Shown piece by piece: positions 48,221 to 58,276 of a stretch of DNA of 64,000 nucleotides. The notes beneath the pieces were generated by a model, which saw nothing but the letters and a program-made list of their open reading frames with translations, ran no database searches and had not been told where the DNA came from. A program made the translations under genes and the position numbers. How positions within the stretch are numbered: the first letter of the stretch is position 1; each line of letters opens with the position of its first letter. This DNA is from Campylobacter pinnipediorum subsp. pinnipediorum (lineage in GTDB: Bacteria; Campylobacterota; Campylobacteria; Campylobacterales; Campylobacteraceae), in contig NZ_CP012546.1 of NCBI RefSeq assembly GCF_002021925.1, positions 1,302,001 through 1,366,000 on the forward strand, given 5' to 3'.

Positions 48221-48279
48221 AATATCTCCTTTACTTAAAGTGGTTTGGGTGCTGGATTATATCATTTTTGTTTAAATTA

Positions 48280-48546
48280 TCAAGACTTATTTGTCATTTT
48301 ATACAAAAAGCTAAATATCTCAGCAACAGCCTTATATAAGTTTGATGGTATCTCTTGATTTACTTCAACCTTGCTTAAAATTTCTATAAGATCAGGGTCT
48401 TCTTTTATTGGAATTTTATGCTCTTTTGCTAAATTTATAATATTGTTTGCCACCTCGCCACTACCGCTAGCCATAACCTTTGGGGCATTATCTTTTTTCT
48501 TATTATAACCTAGAGCAACAGCTTTTTTCTTAATAATATTTGCCAT
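48280..48546 (-). CDS. FlhB C-terminal-domain homologue (FhlX type)
   Basis: 88 residues matching the part of FlhB after its NPTH self-cleavage site (AVALGYNKKKDNAPKVMASG, then IPIKEDPDL and IPSNLYKAVAEIFSFLY). No membrane part and no NPTH. In Campylobacter such a short protein (FhlX) can substitute for the FlhB C-terminal piece in the flagellar export switch. Its ATG overlaps the stop of the FliK-like gene upstream (TAATG). Confidence 0.88.
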   Translation of the reverse strand: MANIIKKKAVALGYNKKKDNAPKVMASGSGEVANNIINLAKEHKIPIKEDPDLIEILSKVEVNQEIPSNLYKAVAEIFSFLYKMTNKS

Positions 48547-50195
48547 TAAGCCTTCTTGTCAAAACCAAATTCAAGACCTGAAAAATCTTTAAATTTTGCA
48601 GCAATTTCATTTTTAGATAGCACCTTTAAATTAAAATTAGAAACAATTAAACCAAGTTTTGAGATAGAGATTTTAAGCTCCTTTGCTTCATTAAATATTA
48701 TATCTTTAAGTGATTTTTGAGCAGTGGCGATAGATATATCTATATATTTTTTATCTATAAGTCCAACCATTATATTAACCTTGCCATATTGCTTAAAATT
48801 TAAATCTATTTGAGCATAATATCTATCTCTTTTGCCTTGCTTAAAAGCTATACTTCCACCATCAACCCCATCCCAAATATATGGCAAATATGTCTGAATT
48901 CCACCACCTATACTAGAAACCATTTGATGTATCTCTATCTGAGATAACATCTTTTCACTTATTTGATTTATCTGAGATGAGTTATTTAATCCTGCTGATT
49001 TTTCTTGTATAGAGAGCAAAGTGCTTTTTATATCACTACTAATTATTTTTGCGACATCTATGTTATTTTTTTCAATATTCATTATATCATTTGATGCTAT
49101 TTTTAGCTGATTTGAGATATGTTTTATCTCTTTTAGTTTATTACTCGCATCACTTGCATTATTATCTATAAAAGTCAAACTAGCACTAAGTCTTCTTGCA
49201 GCACTTTGCAACTTAAACTGTAAATTTGAACTACTACCATCAAGCAAGTTATCAAAAGATTTTATAAGATTGATCTCATCTCCAATATTGTTTAATGATT
49301 TTAATGTATTTTGTATATCTTTTAAAGCTATTTTTAAATCTTTAAAATTTGAAGAAAAACCAGAAATTTGATTTAATTTTTCATTTGTATTCAAAGAGTT
49401 TATTTTATTATCAAGTTTTGATACAAAATCTTGCAATTTATCAACATAAAGCTTAACCTTATCTCCACTATTTTCAATATTTGTCTGAAATTTACTAAGA
49501 AATTTAGATATATTATCAAGCTTATTTACATCTGTTAATAAGCCTTTTATATTTGAATTGTTTAATGTTTTTAAAAGCGCCGTTTCTTCATTTTTTAAAA
49601 TTTCTTTTAATTTCAAGAATGAATCATTATCGTTTAAATTTTCATTTTTTGATAAGGTTAAAATTTTATCAAGCAAATCATTATTTGAAAGATTTTTTAT
49701 ATCAAATAAAAGTTTATTTATAGAGCTTGGAAGCTTTTGCGGATTCAATGCTTCTTTTAAATTACCCTCAAGCATAACACCTGAGTTTCTTACCTGTTCG
49801 TTTAAAGTGGCGGTTTTTATATCAGCTATTGGTTTTAAAAATTCTTTTAATTTTAAAGCCAGATCTTTTAAAGCTGGATTGTTTTGTATGCTTTCATCAT
49901 TTTCAATAAGCTTGGCGACATTTTGTATATCGTTTGCTAAATTTGGGGCTATCTTTGTATCTTTTACCATTTGCAAAATTTTGTTTGTCTGATTTTTGGT
50001 TTTTGCACCAGAAAGCTCATTCATAACTTTATTTATAAACTTATCTACATTTTCAAGCTCTAATTTATCTCTAGCAATAGTATCTTTTGTATTAGGCTGT
50101 GGTTGTTTTTTAAAAATTTGACCAGTCTGTTTTACATTTGTATTAAGACCGGTCTGATTGATACTATTTTGTATATTTGTTGTTATATCTGCCAT
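48546..50195 (-). CDS. FliK-like hook-length/export-switch candidate
   Basis: 549 residues, no signal peptide or membrane part. The first 430 are Asn/Lys/Ser-rich and helical with low complexity; the last ~100 (IDLNFKQYGKVNIMVGLIDK, then ISIATAQKSLKDIIFNEAKEL) resemble the Flg_hook domain of FliK. Paired by overlap with the FlhB-C-like gene, which makes a FliK/FlhB-type interaction plausible. Campylobacter has a separate FliK, so this one may be an accessory. Function inferred only. Confidence 0.6.
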   Translation of the reverse strand: MADITTNIQNSINQTGLNTNVKQTGQIFKKQPQPNTKDTIARDKLELENVDKFINKVMNELSGAKTKNQTNKILQMVKDTKIAPNLANDIQNVAKLIENDESIQNNPALKDLALKLKEFLKPIADIKTATLNEQVRNSGVMLEGNLKEALNPQKLPSSINKLLFDIKNLSNNDLLDKILTLSKNENLNDNDSFLKLKEILKNEETALLKTLNNSNIKGLLTDVNKLDNISKFLSKFQTNIENSGDKVKLYVDKLQDFVSKLDNKINSLNTNEKLNQISGFSSNFKDLKIALKDIQNTLKSLNNIGDEINLIKSFDNLLDGSSSNLQFKLQSAARRLSASLTFIDNNASDASNKLKEIKHISNQLKIASNDIMNIEKNNIDVAKIISSDIKSTLLSIQEKSAGLNNSSQINQISEKMLSQIEIHQMVSSIGGGIQTYLPYIWDGVDGGSIAFKQGKRDRYYAQIDLNFKQYGKVNIMVGLIDKKYIDISIATAQKSLKDIIFNEAKELKISISKLGLIVSNFNLKVLSKNEIAAKFKDFSGLEFGFDKKA

Positions 50196-50198
50196 TAA

Positions 50199-51437
50199 TT
50201 AAATTTGCTTTGATTCTTGATTTTCATACTCTATATTTAACTCATCTATCACAGTTGTTTTAATAGTATGAGGGTTATAGCTTATTCTATCTTCTTTTGG
50301 TATACTCTCTTTTGTTAACGCAAATACTATAAGTATAAAAAGCAAAACAATATAAACATATATAAAACCAAAATTTCCAAAAAAATTCATAGCAAAACCA
50401 ATAACAATAGATGAAACCAGAGAACCAAAAGAGTAGCTAAACAAAAGCGTTCTTCCGATCTCCATGCTTTTTGATTTATGCTCTAGCATATCATTTGCCC
50501 TAGCCAAAGATAAAACATAAAGACAAAAAATACCACCACCAAGAAAAAATGACAATATATATTGTAATACAATATTATCTCCAACAAATAAAAAACCAAC
50601 CGATGCTAAAAAACCAACCAAAGAAGATGATATGATAGCAAACTTTCTACCAAGTGTATCTGATAAATAGCCCATAATAAACTGAGAAACAAATCCACCA
50701 AGCATAGCTATGGTCATAAAAAATGATACATTAGCCAAAGAAAAACCTTGCGACAGTATAAACAAACTTGCCATAGAGAAAAATCCATTTATTAAAACAC
50801 CAGCAACAATACTTCCAACAAGCGCAAGTGGTGCTACTGAAAAAATTTTAGGAAAACTTGCATTTTGTCTTTGAGGAATAGCTGGTTGTCTTATCTTTGT
50901 TAAATTCAAAGGTATACTTGAAAGCATAATAAAAGCAGCCGATATTATAAAAATCTGAGTAGGTTTTAGATTTAAAGCTAAAATCAAAATACCCACACCA
51001 AAAGATACATAAAAAACTCCTTCATAAAAGGCTAATATTCTTGAGCGATTTTTATTTCTTGCCTTTTCATTTAACCAACTTTCTATAACAACTAAAAGGG
51101 CATAGTAACAATAACCTAAACACCCTCTTAAAAATGCCCAAAAATACAAATTTGTACCAAGCTCATATACCATAGAACAAACACCAAAAAACGCGCTAAA
51201 AATAGCAAATGAGCGAATATGCCCTACTTTTGAAATTATAATGTGAGATGTTAAAGTGCTAAGTATGGCTCCAACAAAAAAGCACGCATTTATAAGACCG
51301 ATAGTCACATTATCAATATTCATTTGTTTAAGCAATGTAGAAAGAGAACTAACAACTAGTCCATTTCCGACAAATAAAAGACTCATACCCAAAAACAGAG
51401 GCATCATAGTCTTTATAATGCGTTTGCTATTTGACAT
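50199..51437 (-). CDS. Major facilitator superfamily transporter
   Basis: 412 residues with twelve predicted helices in two halves and the loop 2-3 motif region (SHIISKVGHIRSFA) and GYLSDTLGRKFA between helices 8 and 9. Substrate unknown; similar to the carrier at this position in C. jejuni. C-terminal tail of about 30 polar residues. Ends three bases before the start of the FliK-like gene. Confidence 0.9.
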   Translation of the reverse strand: MSNSKRIIKTMMPLFLGMSLLFVGNGLVVSSLSTLLKQMNIDNVTIGLINACFFVGAILSTLTSHIIISKVGHIRSFAIFSAFFGVCSMVYELGTNLYFWAFLRGCLGYCYYALLVVIESWLNEKARNKNRSRILAFYEGVFYVSFGVGILILALNLKPTQIFIISAAFIMLSSIPLNLTKIRQPAIPQRQNASFPKIFSVAPLALVGSIVAGVLINGFFSMASLFILSQGFSLANVSFFMTIAMLGGFVSQFIMGYLSDTLGRKFAIISSSLVGFLASVGFLFVGDNIVLQYILSFFLGGGIFCLYVLSLARANDMLEHKSKSMEIGRTLLFSYSFGSLVSSIVIGFAMNFFGNFGFIYVYIVLLFILIVFALTKESIPKEDRISYNPHTIKTTVIDELNIEYENQESKQI

Positions 51438-51459
51438 TTCTATCCTTAAAATTTATTAA

Positions 51460-51930
51460 TTATTTTGTTTCGTTTCTTTGTAAAAAACCAAGCACCAAAG
51501 CACCAATAGGCATCATACTTAAGCCAACAAGCAGCCCAAAAACATTTAAAACATCATGTCGTTTTAGTAAAAAAAATCCGATAACAAAAAAAGCATAGGC
51601 AAACAAACGATAAGGAACAAATGCCATATCTAAATTCATATCTTTTAGTCTTATTTTTTTTGTTTTTAACCTTCGCTTTTCATCTTCTAAACTTATATTA
51701 TCATCAATCTGCTCTTCATCATCTTCATCAATCTCATCTAGTTTATTTTTGTCTTTTAACTTTTTTAAAACACGTCTCTTATAACTTTTATAACTAACAA
51801 AAGCTATAAAAATGGAACAAAAATATCCAATCTGAGAGCTATAAAAAAAATCATCAGCAAAAGCTAGTCCAAAACCACTAAGACATAACCAAAAAATCAA
51901 ATAAATAATAAAAAGTTTTTTAAATTTCAT
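51460..51930 (-). CDS. Membrane protein of unknown function
   Basis: 156 residues if started at ATG 51930; the frame could begin at 51963. Two helices near the N-terminus (about 6-24, 29-46), a highly charged middle with a run of Asp/Glu (about 62-85), then two more helices (about 105-120, 125-145). It overlaps the AtpZ-like gene by 11 bases. Seen at the same place in C. jejuni. No function known. Confidence 0.65.
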   Translation of the reverse strand: MKFKKLFIIYLIFWLCLSGFGLAFADDFFYSSQIGYFCSIFIAFVSYKSYKRRVLKKLKDKNKLDEIDEDDEEQIDDNISLEDEKRRLKTKKIRLKDMNLDMAFVPYRLFAYAFFVIGFFLLKRHDVLNVFGLLVGLSMMPIGALVLGFLQRNETK

Positions 51931-52186
51931 TGTTGTCTTTTGAAAATTTATATCTATTTTCATCTTTTAATTCATCCAAACTTTTTATCTGCTGTTTATA
52001 TGCCTTTTTGATATTTAAAACAGCTGCTGCGATACCAAATCCAACTCCAACCCAAAGCATAAATCCAAGTCCGGTAATATTTTTTAGCCACATACCAAGC
52101 CCTACTCCAATCAAAACAGCAACAACTATAGATATACCCAAACTAAGCTGCTCGGCTGCACCAACGATATCTTTTATTCTTGCCAT
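51920..52186 (-). CDS. AtpZ/AtpI-family small membrane protein
   Basis: 88 residues with two helices (about 16-34, 41-60), the AtpZ pattern GISIVVAVLIGVGLGMWL and LGFMLWVGVGFGIAAA. Such proteins aid assembly or magnesium supply of the F-type ATP synthase when encoded near it; here no atp genes are nearby. ATG abuts hemL with a 1-base overlap. Confidence 0.82.
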   Translation of the reverse strand: MARIKDIVGAAEQLSLGISIVVAVLIGVGLGMWLKNITGLGFMLWVGVGFGIAAAVLNIKKAYKQQIKSLDELKDENRYKFSKDNNEI

Positions 52187-53463
52187 TATTGAGTTATCTC
52201 CTTAAATGATTCATTTGCGGCATTTACGGCAAACTCTATATCTTCATCTGTCATAGTGGAGCAAACAAACCCTGTCTCAAACTGGCTAGGGGCTAGATAT
52301 ACGCCTCTGCTAAGCATTGCTTGGTGAAACAAAGCATACATTTTTGTATCACTTTTTAAAGCATCATCGTAGTTTAAAACTTCATTTTTATTAAAGAAAA
52401 ATCCAAACATAGAACCACGGACATTTATCTGGATATCAACACCATATTTAGCTCCAGCTTGTTTAAAACCATTTATCAAGTTATTTGCCATAGTTTCTAA
52501 TCTTTTATAAATTTCAGGATTTTCGTTTATCTTTTTAAGGCAAGCTATACCAGCGGCCATAGCCAAAGGATTTCCACTTAATGTTCCAGCTTGATACACA
52601 GCTCCATTTGGACTAAGACAATCCATTATCTCATCTTTGCCACCAAAAGCAGCGACATTCATGCCACCGCCTATCACCTTTCCGAATGTAATCATATCAG
52701 CAAGAACATCGTGATAAGGCAAAGAGCCAAACTCAGAAGCTCTAAAACCACTCATAACCTCATCAAATATTAACACCGCTTTATATTTATCGCAAAGTTT
52801 TCTTAAACCTTGTAAGAATTCCTTTTTAGCAGGAACTAAGCCCATATTTCCAGCTATTGGCTCTATTATAACAGCACCAATGCTTTGAGTTTTAAAAATA
52901 TTTTCAACACTTTGCAGGTCATTATATATAGCTAAATGTGTGTCTTTTACTGTGTTTTCAGGAACTCCTGCACTTGATGCGTGAAGATAAGTAGTGGCAC
53001 CACTACCAGCTTTTACCAAAAGTGCATCTGAGTGTCCGTGATAGCAACCTTCAAATTTTATAAGTCCATCTTTTTTCGCATAACCCCTAGCCACTCTTAT
53101 AGCGCTCATTGTAGCCTCTGTGCCTGAACTAACGAAACGAATTTTATCTATGTTTTTAAATTTATCACATACTATTTTAGCAAGTGTAGTCTCATTTAGA
53201 CTAGGAGCGCCGTAGCTGATACCATAGCTTAAAGCCGAACTTATAGCATTTTGTATATCTTTATCACAATGTCCAAATATAAGTGGCCCCCAGCTTTGTA
53301 TAAAATCAATATATTTTTTACCCTCCACATCATACAAATAAGAACCATCTCCTTTTTGTATCACGATAGGATCCGCATTAACACTTTTAAAAGCTCTAAC
53401 CGGAGAGTTTACACCACCTGGTATAAATTTTTTAGCTTCGTTAAACGCATCTTTATTTGTCAT
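52186..53463 (-). CDS. hemL: Glutamate-1-semialdehyde 2,1-aminomutase
   Basis: 425 residues, PLP-dependent class III aminotransferase fold: [10 protein letters not shown] at the start, [31 protein letters not shown] and the lysine K262 in FGKVIGGGM. It makes 5-aminolevulinate from glutamate-1-semialdehyde, the C5 route, which begins from glutamyl-tRNA. Overlaps the cytochrome c gene upstream by 4 bases. Confidence 0.97.
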   Translation of the reverse strand: MTNKDAFNEAKKFIPGGVNSPVRAFKSVNADPIVIQKGDGSYLYDVEGKKYIDFIQSWGPLIFGHCDKDIQNAISSALSYGISYGAPSLNETTLAKIVCDKFKNIDKIRFVSSGTEATMSAIRVARGYAKKDGLIKFEGCYHGHSDALLVKAGSGATTYLHASSAGVPENTVKDTHLAIYNDLQSVENIFKTQSIGAVIIEPIAGNMGLVPAKKEFLQGLRKLCDKYKAVLIFDEVMSGFRASEFGSLPYHDVLADMITFGKVIGGGMNVAAFGGKDEIMDCLSPNGAVYQAGTLSGNPLAMAAGIACLKKINENPEIYKRLETMANNLINGFKQAGAKYGVDIQINVRGSMFGFFFNKNEVLNYDDALKSDTKMYALFHQAMLSRGVYLAPSQFETGFVCSTMTDEDIEFAVNAANESFKEITQ

Positions 53464-53858
53464 TTTTTATCCTTTAAATTTACTACATATTCATATAATA
53501 TCTTGATCTCATCATCTGTTAAAAAATAGCTAGGCATTATACTATCTGATCTTGTTTTTTTTACAACACCCTTGCAAATAAAATTTAAACTTGTCTTTTT
53601 TAGAGCATTTTTAAAACAATCAAACTCTACATCATTTATACTAGGCGATGTAAGTTCTCTTGCTATAAGTTGTTTTGTTTTTTTATCTAGTGTTTTGTAT
53701 TTTGCAATAACCATACCTTCGCCTTTATCTCCATGACAAAGATTACAACCTATACCCCTTGGATTTGAATAGAGCATCTTGGCATACTCTTTTTTTGTGA
53801 TAAAATCTGTCCCGAAACAAAAATGCAAAAATGCAAAAAAAACAAAAACTATTTTCAT
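53460..53858 (-). CDS. Small periplasmic monohaem cytochrome c
   Basis: 132 residues with a signal peptide (1-16), one heme site CNLCH at 38-42, and [18 protein letters not shown] near the end giving a likely Met axial ligand. Class I c-type fold; probably an electron carrier. First gene of a run with hemL; divergent from folD across 87 bases. Its exact partner is unknown. Confidence 0.85.
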   Translation of the reverse strand: MKIVFVFFAFLHFCFGTDFITKKEYAKMLYSNPRGIGCNLCHGDKGEGMVIAKYKTLDKKTKQLIARELTSPSINDVEFDCFKNALKKTSLNFICKGVVKKTRSDSIMPSYFLTDDEIKILYEYVVNLKDKK

Positions 53859-53945
53859 TAACTTCCAAATTTCTAAATTTTTAAATAAATTTTAGGTATG
53901 ATACAACTTTTGTGATTAAAAACGCTTTTAATTTAAGGAATTTAT

Positions 53946-54809
53946 ATGAAAATTTTAGATGGCAAAATAAGTAGTGCGAATGCAAAAGAGCAGATAAAGC
54001 ACGAGACAGAAGTCTTAAAAAATATAGGAGTGGAGCCTGCACTTGCTGTTATCTTGGTTGGTGAAAACAAGGCTAGTCAAACCTATGTTGCCTCAAAAGA
54101 AAAAGCTTGCATGCAAACAGGAATAAAATCCATAATACACCGTTTGCCAGAAAGCACAACCCAAAGTGAACTTTTAGCACTTATTAATGTATTAAATTTA
54201 GATGATGGAGTGGATGGAATTTTAGTTCAACTTCCTTTACCAAAACACATAGACACAAATACTGTTTTAGAAAATATCAGATGCGATAAGGATGTTGATG
54301 GTTTTCACGCTATAAATGTCGGAAAACTAGCAAGTGGTTTTAAAGATGGATTTGTACCATGTACCCCTTTGGGAATAATGAATATGTTAAATGAGTATAA
54401 CATTGATCCAGCTGGAAAAAATGCTGTAATAATCGGAAGAAGCAATATCGTAGGAAAACCTATGGCGAGCTTACTTTTAAACGCAAACGCAACAATAACC
54501 ATAACACACTCTAAAACTAAAAATTTAAAAGAAATTTGTAAAAATGCGGATATAATAGTAGCTGCAATAGGAAAGCCTAATTTTGTAACTAAAGATATGG
54601 TTAAAGATGGTGCTATTGTTATTGATGTTGGTATAAATAGACTTGATGATGGCTCTCTTTGTGGAGATGTTGATTTTAAAAATGTAGCTGAAAAAACTAG
54701 CTATATAACTCCAGTTCCAGGCGGAGTTGGACCTATGACTATAGCAATGCTTTTAAAAAACACAATAAAATCAACACAAAATAGAGCCAAAAAACTTGGC
54801 TTAGTTTAA
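53946..54809 (+). CDS. folD: Methylenetetrahydrofolate dehydrogenase/cyclohydrolase
   Basis: 287 residues with YVASKEKAC (catalytic Lys), DGILVQLPLPKH, GRSNIVGKPMA and PVPGGVGPMT signatures. Bifunctional NADP enzyme that interconverts one-carbon folates. TATGAT at 53897-53902 may be the -10 box; AAGGAA precedes the ATG. Confidence 0.97.
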   Translation: MKILDGKISSANAKEQIKHETEVLKNIGVEPALAVILVGENKASQTYVASKEKACMQTGIKSIIHRLPESTTQSELLALINVLNLDDGVDGILVQLPLPKHIDTNTVLENIRCDKDVDGFHAINVGKLASGFKDGFVPCTPLGIMNMLNEYNIDPAGKNAVIIGRSNIVGKPMASLLLNANATITITHSKTKNLKEICKNADIIVAAIGKPNFVTKDMVKDGAIVIDVGINRLDDGSLCGDVDFKNVAEKTSYITPVPGGVGPMTIAMLLKNTIKSTQNRAKKLGLV

Positions 54810-54830
54810 TTTATAATTTGAAAGAAGTAT

Positions 54831-55694
54831 ATGAAAAAATTTTTAAGTAAGTTATATGATTTTTCTAGCTCTTGGACTGGAACTATAATAATTGTATTGT
54901 TTGTTATTTTCTTTATAGCACAGGCATTTGTAATACCTAGCGGTTCTATGAAAAACACTCTTCTAGTAGGCGATTTTTTATTTGCAAAAAAGTTTAGTTA
55001 TGGAATTCCAATACCTAGAATACCTTGGCTTGAGATGAGAGTTTTGCCTGATTTTAATAAAAACGACCACCTCATAACCGATAAAGGCCCAAAAAGAGGA
55101 GATATCGTAATTTTTAGATATCCACACAATGAAAAAATACATTATGTAAAAAGATGTTTTGGTATCGGCGGAGATGAGATAATTTTTACAGAAAAACAAA
55201 CTTTTTTAAGGCCAAAAGAAGGTGATGGTTTTATAAAAGCAAACTACAACAAAGATGACATAACAACACTAAATGGAAAGTTATTTGTAAAAGAGCCATA
55301 TAAATTCCATGGCATACATTATGATAAAAATGCAAATATGTTTGAACAAATGATTTATTATTATAACTCAAAAAAACTTGCAATGACGCCAGTTGAAGTA
55401 AAAGAACTAGATAGTGCTATAAATGGACTTGCGTTTAATGCATTTTATGTAAAAGTGCCTGAAAGCGAGTATTTTATGATGGGCGACAATAGAGATCATT
55501 CAAATGACAGTAGATTTTGGGGAAGCGTTAAATATAGATATATAGTTGGTAAACCTTGGTTTGTTTATTTTAGCTGGGACAAGGACTACAAAATCAGATG
55601 GGAAAGAATAGGAAGATTTGTAGAGACCTTGGAAAACGATAAGCAAATAATAGACTCGGCTATAAAAGAGGATGACATAGATGGACTTTACTAA
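54831..55694 (+). CDS. lepB: Signal peptidase I
   Basis: 287 residues: one membrane helix (about 16-33), then IPSGSM with catalytic Ser39, the VGDFLFAKK region, KRGDIVIFRYP, catalytic Lys107 in YVKRCFGIGGD, and MGDNRDHSNDSRFWG. Removes signal peptides of exported proteins at the outer face of the inner membrane. Overlaps the M50 protease gene by 14 bases. Confidence 0.97.
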   Translation: MKKFLSKLYDFSSSWTGTIIIVLFVIFFIAQAFVIPSGSMKNTLLVGDFLFAKKFSYGIPIPRIPWLEMRVLPDFNKNDHLITDKGPKRGDIVIFRYPHNEKIHYVKRCFGIGGDEIIFTEKQTFLRPKEGDGFIKANYNKDDITTLNGKLFVKEPYKFHGIHYDKNANMFEQMIYYYNSKKLAMTPVEVKELDSAINGLAFNAFYVKVPESEYFMMGDNRDHSNDSRFWGSVKYRYIVGKPWFVYFSWDKDYKIRWERIGRFVETLENDKQIIDSAIKEDDIDGLY

Positions 55695-56322
55695 TATTAA
55701 TCTAGAAGAGATACTATTTTTACTTTTAGCGTTGATAATTGCAATAGTGGGACATGAGATAATGCACGGCTGGGTCGCTTATAAATTTGGAGACAGCACC
55801 GCAAAATCCCAAAATAGACTGAGTATAAATCCTATTCGCCATATAGACCCGATAGGAACTATTATACTTCCGGCTATACTTTATTTTAGTGGCGGTTTTT
55901 TATTTGGTTGGGCAAAACCAGTTCCTGTAAACATAAACGTAGTTATAAAAAATGGTGGTTATAAAGCTGGCGTATTTGTGGCACTTGCTGGCATATTTTA
56001 CAATATCGTGTTAGCTATTTTTTCTCTTTTTGTGCTTATGAATTTTACAGAAAACTTAAATAATAGTACTGCAAAATTTTTATATATACTTTTTAATATA
56101 AATCTTTTTTTAGGTCTTTTAAATTTATATCCAATACCACCATTAGATGGCTCCAAGGCATTAACATATACGCTTTTACAATTTGGATTTAATAAAATAG
56201 CAAGTAAAATTTATTCGTTTGAAAGATATGGAATGGTAATACTTATTGTAATAATTATAAGCCCTATTTCAAAATATTTTTTTGCACCAATTGATTATAT
56301 TTTTAAGTTATTTTTAAATTAG
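55681..56322 (+). CDS. Site-2-protease-like M50 membrane metalloprotease
   Basis: 213 residues, about five or six membrane helices. HEIMH at 25-29 (zinc ligands in GHEIMHGWVAYKFGD) and NLYPIPPLDGSKAL near 160, the second ligand motif. Short M50B type without PDZ domain, as in small intramembrane proteases. Substrate unknown. Overlaps lepB. Confidence 0.9.
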   Translation: MDFTNINLEEILFLLLALIIAIVGHEIMHGWVAYKFGDSTAKSQNRLSINPIRHIDPIGTIILPAILYFSGGFLFGWAKPVPVNINVVIKNGGYKAGVFVALAGIFYNIVLAIFSLFVLMNFTENLNNSTAKFLYILFNINLFLGLLNLYPIPPLDGSKALTYTLLQFGFNKIASKIYSFERYGMVILIVIIISPISKYFFAPIDYIFKLFLN

Positions 56323-56337
56323 ATATCGAGGAACATA

Positions 56338-56781
56338 ATGAAGATAAATAAAATTTATATAGCAAGTGACCATGCTGGATTTGATTTAAAAGAGCGTGTA
56401 AAAGATTTTTTAAAATCAAAATTTGAAGTTATAGATTTAGGCACAAATAGTTCAGATGTTAGCGTCGATTATCCTGATTTTGCACATGAGTTAGCTTTAA
56501 AATTAAAAGATGATGATTATGGGATACTTATTTGTGGAACAGGGATTGGCATATCCATAGCTGCAAATAGACATGAAAATATAAGATGTGCTCTTTGCCA
56601 TGATCATCTAGGAGCAAAACTATCAAGAGAACATAATAACGCAAATGTAATAGCATTTGGAGCAAGAGTTGTCGGAGATGAAGTTGCTTATGATATGCTA
56701 AATACATTTTTTAGCACAGAATTTGCAGGCGAAAGACACGAAAAAAGAGTAATAAAAATAAATTATAAAGAGAGTAGATAA
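56338..56781 (+). CDS. rpiB: Ribose-5-phosphate isomerase B
   Basis: 147 residues of the LacAB/RpiB family: ASDHAGFDLKE at the start and ICGTGIGISIAANR with the catalytic Cys. Interconverts ribose-5-P and ribulose-5-P, feeding nucleotide synthesis; apt lies two genes on. Overlaps the next gene by 1 base. Confidence 0.96.
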   Translation: MKINKIYIASDHAGFDLKERVKDFLKSKFEVIDLGTNSSDVSVDYPDFAHELALKLKDDDYGILICGTGIGISIAANRHENIRCALCHDHLGAKLSREHNNANVIAFGARVVGDEVAYDMLNTFFSTEFAGERHEKRVIKINYKESR

Positions 56782-57110
56782 TGAGCGAATGGCTTTTTCT
56801 AACGGCTTTGATATGTGTTTGTTTATATCTTGTGGTAATGGTTTTTTATTTTAAAACATTACTCAAAAAAGAAAGAAGTACAAAAGATTTTATGAAAAAC
56901 AATCTTCAAGATACTGAGATTGTGATAAGAAAACTTCAAATTCAGTTACAAAGAAGTTTAGGAAACATAGACATATTAACAGAAGAATTAAATAAAACGA
57001 AAAATGATGTTACATCACTTAGAACAAGAAATTCACAATACAGACTAGAAAATGACAAATTAAGAGGAAGAATAAGAGAACTTGAAGGAAAAATAGAAGC
57101 ACTACTATAA
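56781..57110 (+). CDS. Small membrane-anchored coiled-coil protein
   Basis: 109 residues: one membrane helix (about 4-26) and a long coiled coil to the end (heptads from about 40 to 107). No motif of known function. It overlaps rpiB and precedes apt by 8 bases, an order also known from C. jejuni. Unknown function. Confidence 0.8.
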   Translation: MSEWLFLTALICVCLYLVVMVFYFKTLLKKERSTKDFMKNNLQDTEIVIRKLQIQLQRSLGNIDILTEELNKTKNDVTSLRTRNSQYRLENDKLRGRIRELEGKIEALL

Positions 57111-57118
57111 GGAATAAA

Positions 57119-57667
57119 ATGTTACGTTTAAACGAAGAAGAAAAAAAATATTTATTAGATTCTATTAGAAGTATAAAAGATTTTCCAAAACCTGGAATTG
57201 TTTTTAAAGATATTACAACTTTGTTAAATAATGCAAAGGCATTTGAGTTTTTAATGAACCATTTAGAGCAAAGATACAAAAGTTTTGATTTGGATTTCAT
57301 AGTTGGAATAGAAAGTCGTGGCTTTATATTTGGCGCAGCTCTTGCTACAAGACTTGGAATCGGCTTTGTTCCCATAAGAAAACCAAAAAAACTACCATAT
57401 ATAACAATATCTCAAAAATATAGTTTAGAATATGGTGTAGATGAGGTTCAAATGCATATTGATGCTTTTGTAAACAAATCAGGCGCAAAAGTACTTTTAA
57501 TAGATGACTTAATAGCGACTGGTGGAACGGCAAAAGCTAGTATAGAACTCATAAAACAAACAAATGCTAATTGTGTTGAAGCTTGTTTTTTAATAAATTT
57601 AAAAGATCTTGGTGGAGATAAAGAAATTTCAAAACTAACAAATATTTATAATATATTAGAGATTTAA
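57119..57667 (+). CDS. apt: Adenine phosphoribosyltransferase
   Basis: 182 residues with the PRPP loop [26 protein letters not shown] and the YSLEYG catalytic-loop motif. Salvages adenine to AMP. GGAAT precedes the ATG; DedA gene follows without gap. Confidence 0.97.
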   Translation: MLRLNEEEKKYLLDSIRSIKDFPKPGIVFKDITTLLNNAKAFEFLMNHLEQRYKSFDLDFIVGIESRGFIFGAALATRLGIGFVPIRKPKKLPYITISQKYSLEYGVDEVQMHIDAFVNKSGAKVLLIDDLIATGGTAKASIELIKQTNANCVEACFLINLKDLGGDKEISKLTNIYNILEI

Positions 57668-58276
57668 ATGGAAGAAATTTTCATTAACTTAATACATGAC
57701 TATAGTTACATAATTATATTTATATGGTGTATGCTTGAAGGAGAAATGGCTCTTATAATGGCAGGAATATTATCTCATACTGGAGTTATTGTCTTACCAT
57801 TAGCCATATTTGTAGCAGCACTGGGTGGCTTTGCTGGAGATCAGCTATATTTTTATATCGGCAGATACAACAAAAGCAAGATATCAAAAAAATTAAAATC
57901 ACAAAGAAGAAAATTTGCCATAGCTCACCTGCTTATGAAAAAATATGGCTCTTGGATTATATTTATACAAAGATATTTGTATGGTCTTAGAACAATTTTG
58001 CCAATAAGCATAGGTCTTACAAGATACAGTGCTAAGAAATTTGCGTTTATAAATTTCATAAGTGCTTTAGCATGGGCTAGCATAACAATACTACCTTCAT
58101 ATATATTAGGTGATAAAATTATAAAAGTATTAGAACATTCAAAAAATCATTGGTATATAGCAATACCTTTGGTGATAATATTTTTGTCAATATTGATTTT
58201 TGCATTTAAAAAATTTGAAGATAATATTTTAAACAAAAGACATGAAATTAAAAAAAGGAAAAGAAATGAAATTTGA
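57668..58276 (+). CDS. DedA-family membrane protein
   Basis: 202 residues, about five hydrophobic helices, with the DedA patterns GAFAGD-like GGFAGDQLYFYIGR and FIQRYLYGLRTILPISIG. DedA proteins are now seen as phospholipid (undecaprenyl-P or PE) flippases or related transporters. Basic tail KRHEIKKRKRN. Overlaps pepA start by 11 bases. Confidence 0.92.
   Translation: MEEIFINLIHDYSYIIIFIWCMLEGEMALIMAGILSHTGVIVLPLAIFVAALGGFAGDQLYFYIGRYNKSKISKKLKSQRRKFAIAHLLMKKYGSWIIFIQRYLYGLRTILPISIGLTRYSAKKFAFINFISALAWASITILPSYILGDKIIKVLEHSKNHWYIAIPLVIIFLSILIFAFKKFEDNILNKRHEIKKRKRNEI

Noticed and set aside
49558-49992. 144-residue plus-strand frame inside the FliK-like gene
   Set aside because: Low-complexity Phe/Ser/Lys shadow of an Asn/Lys/Leu-rich gene, with no start signals.
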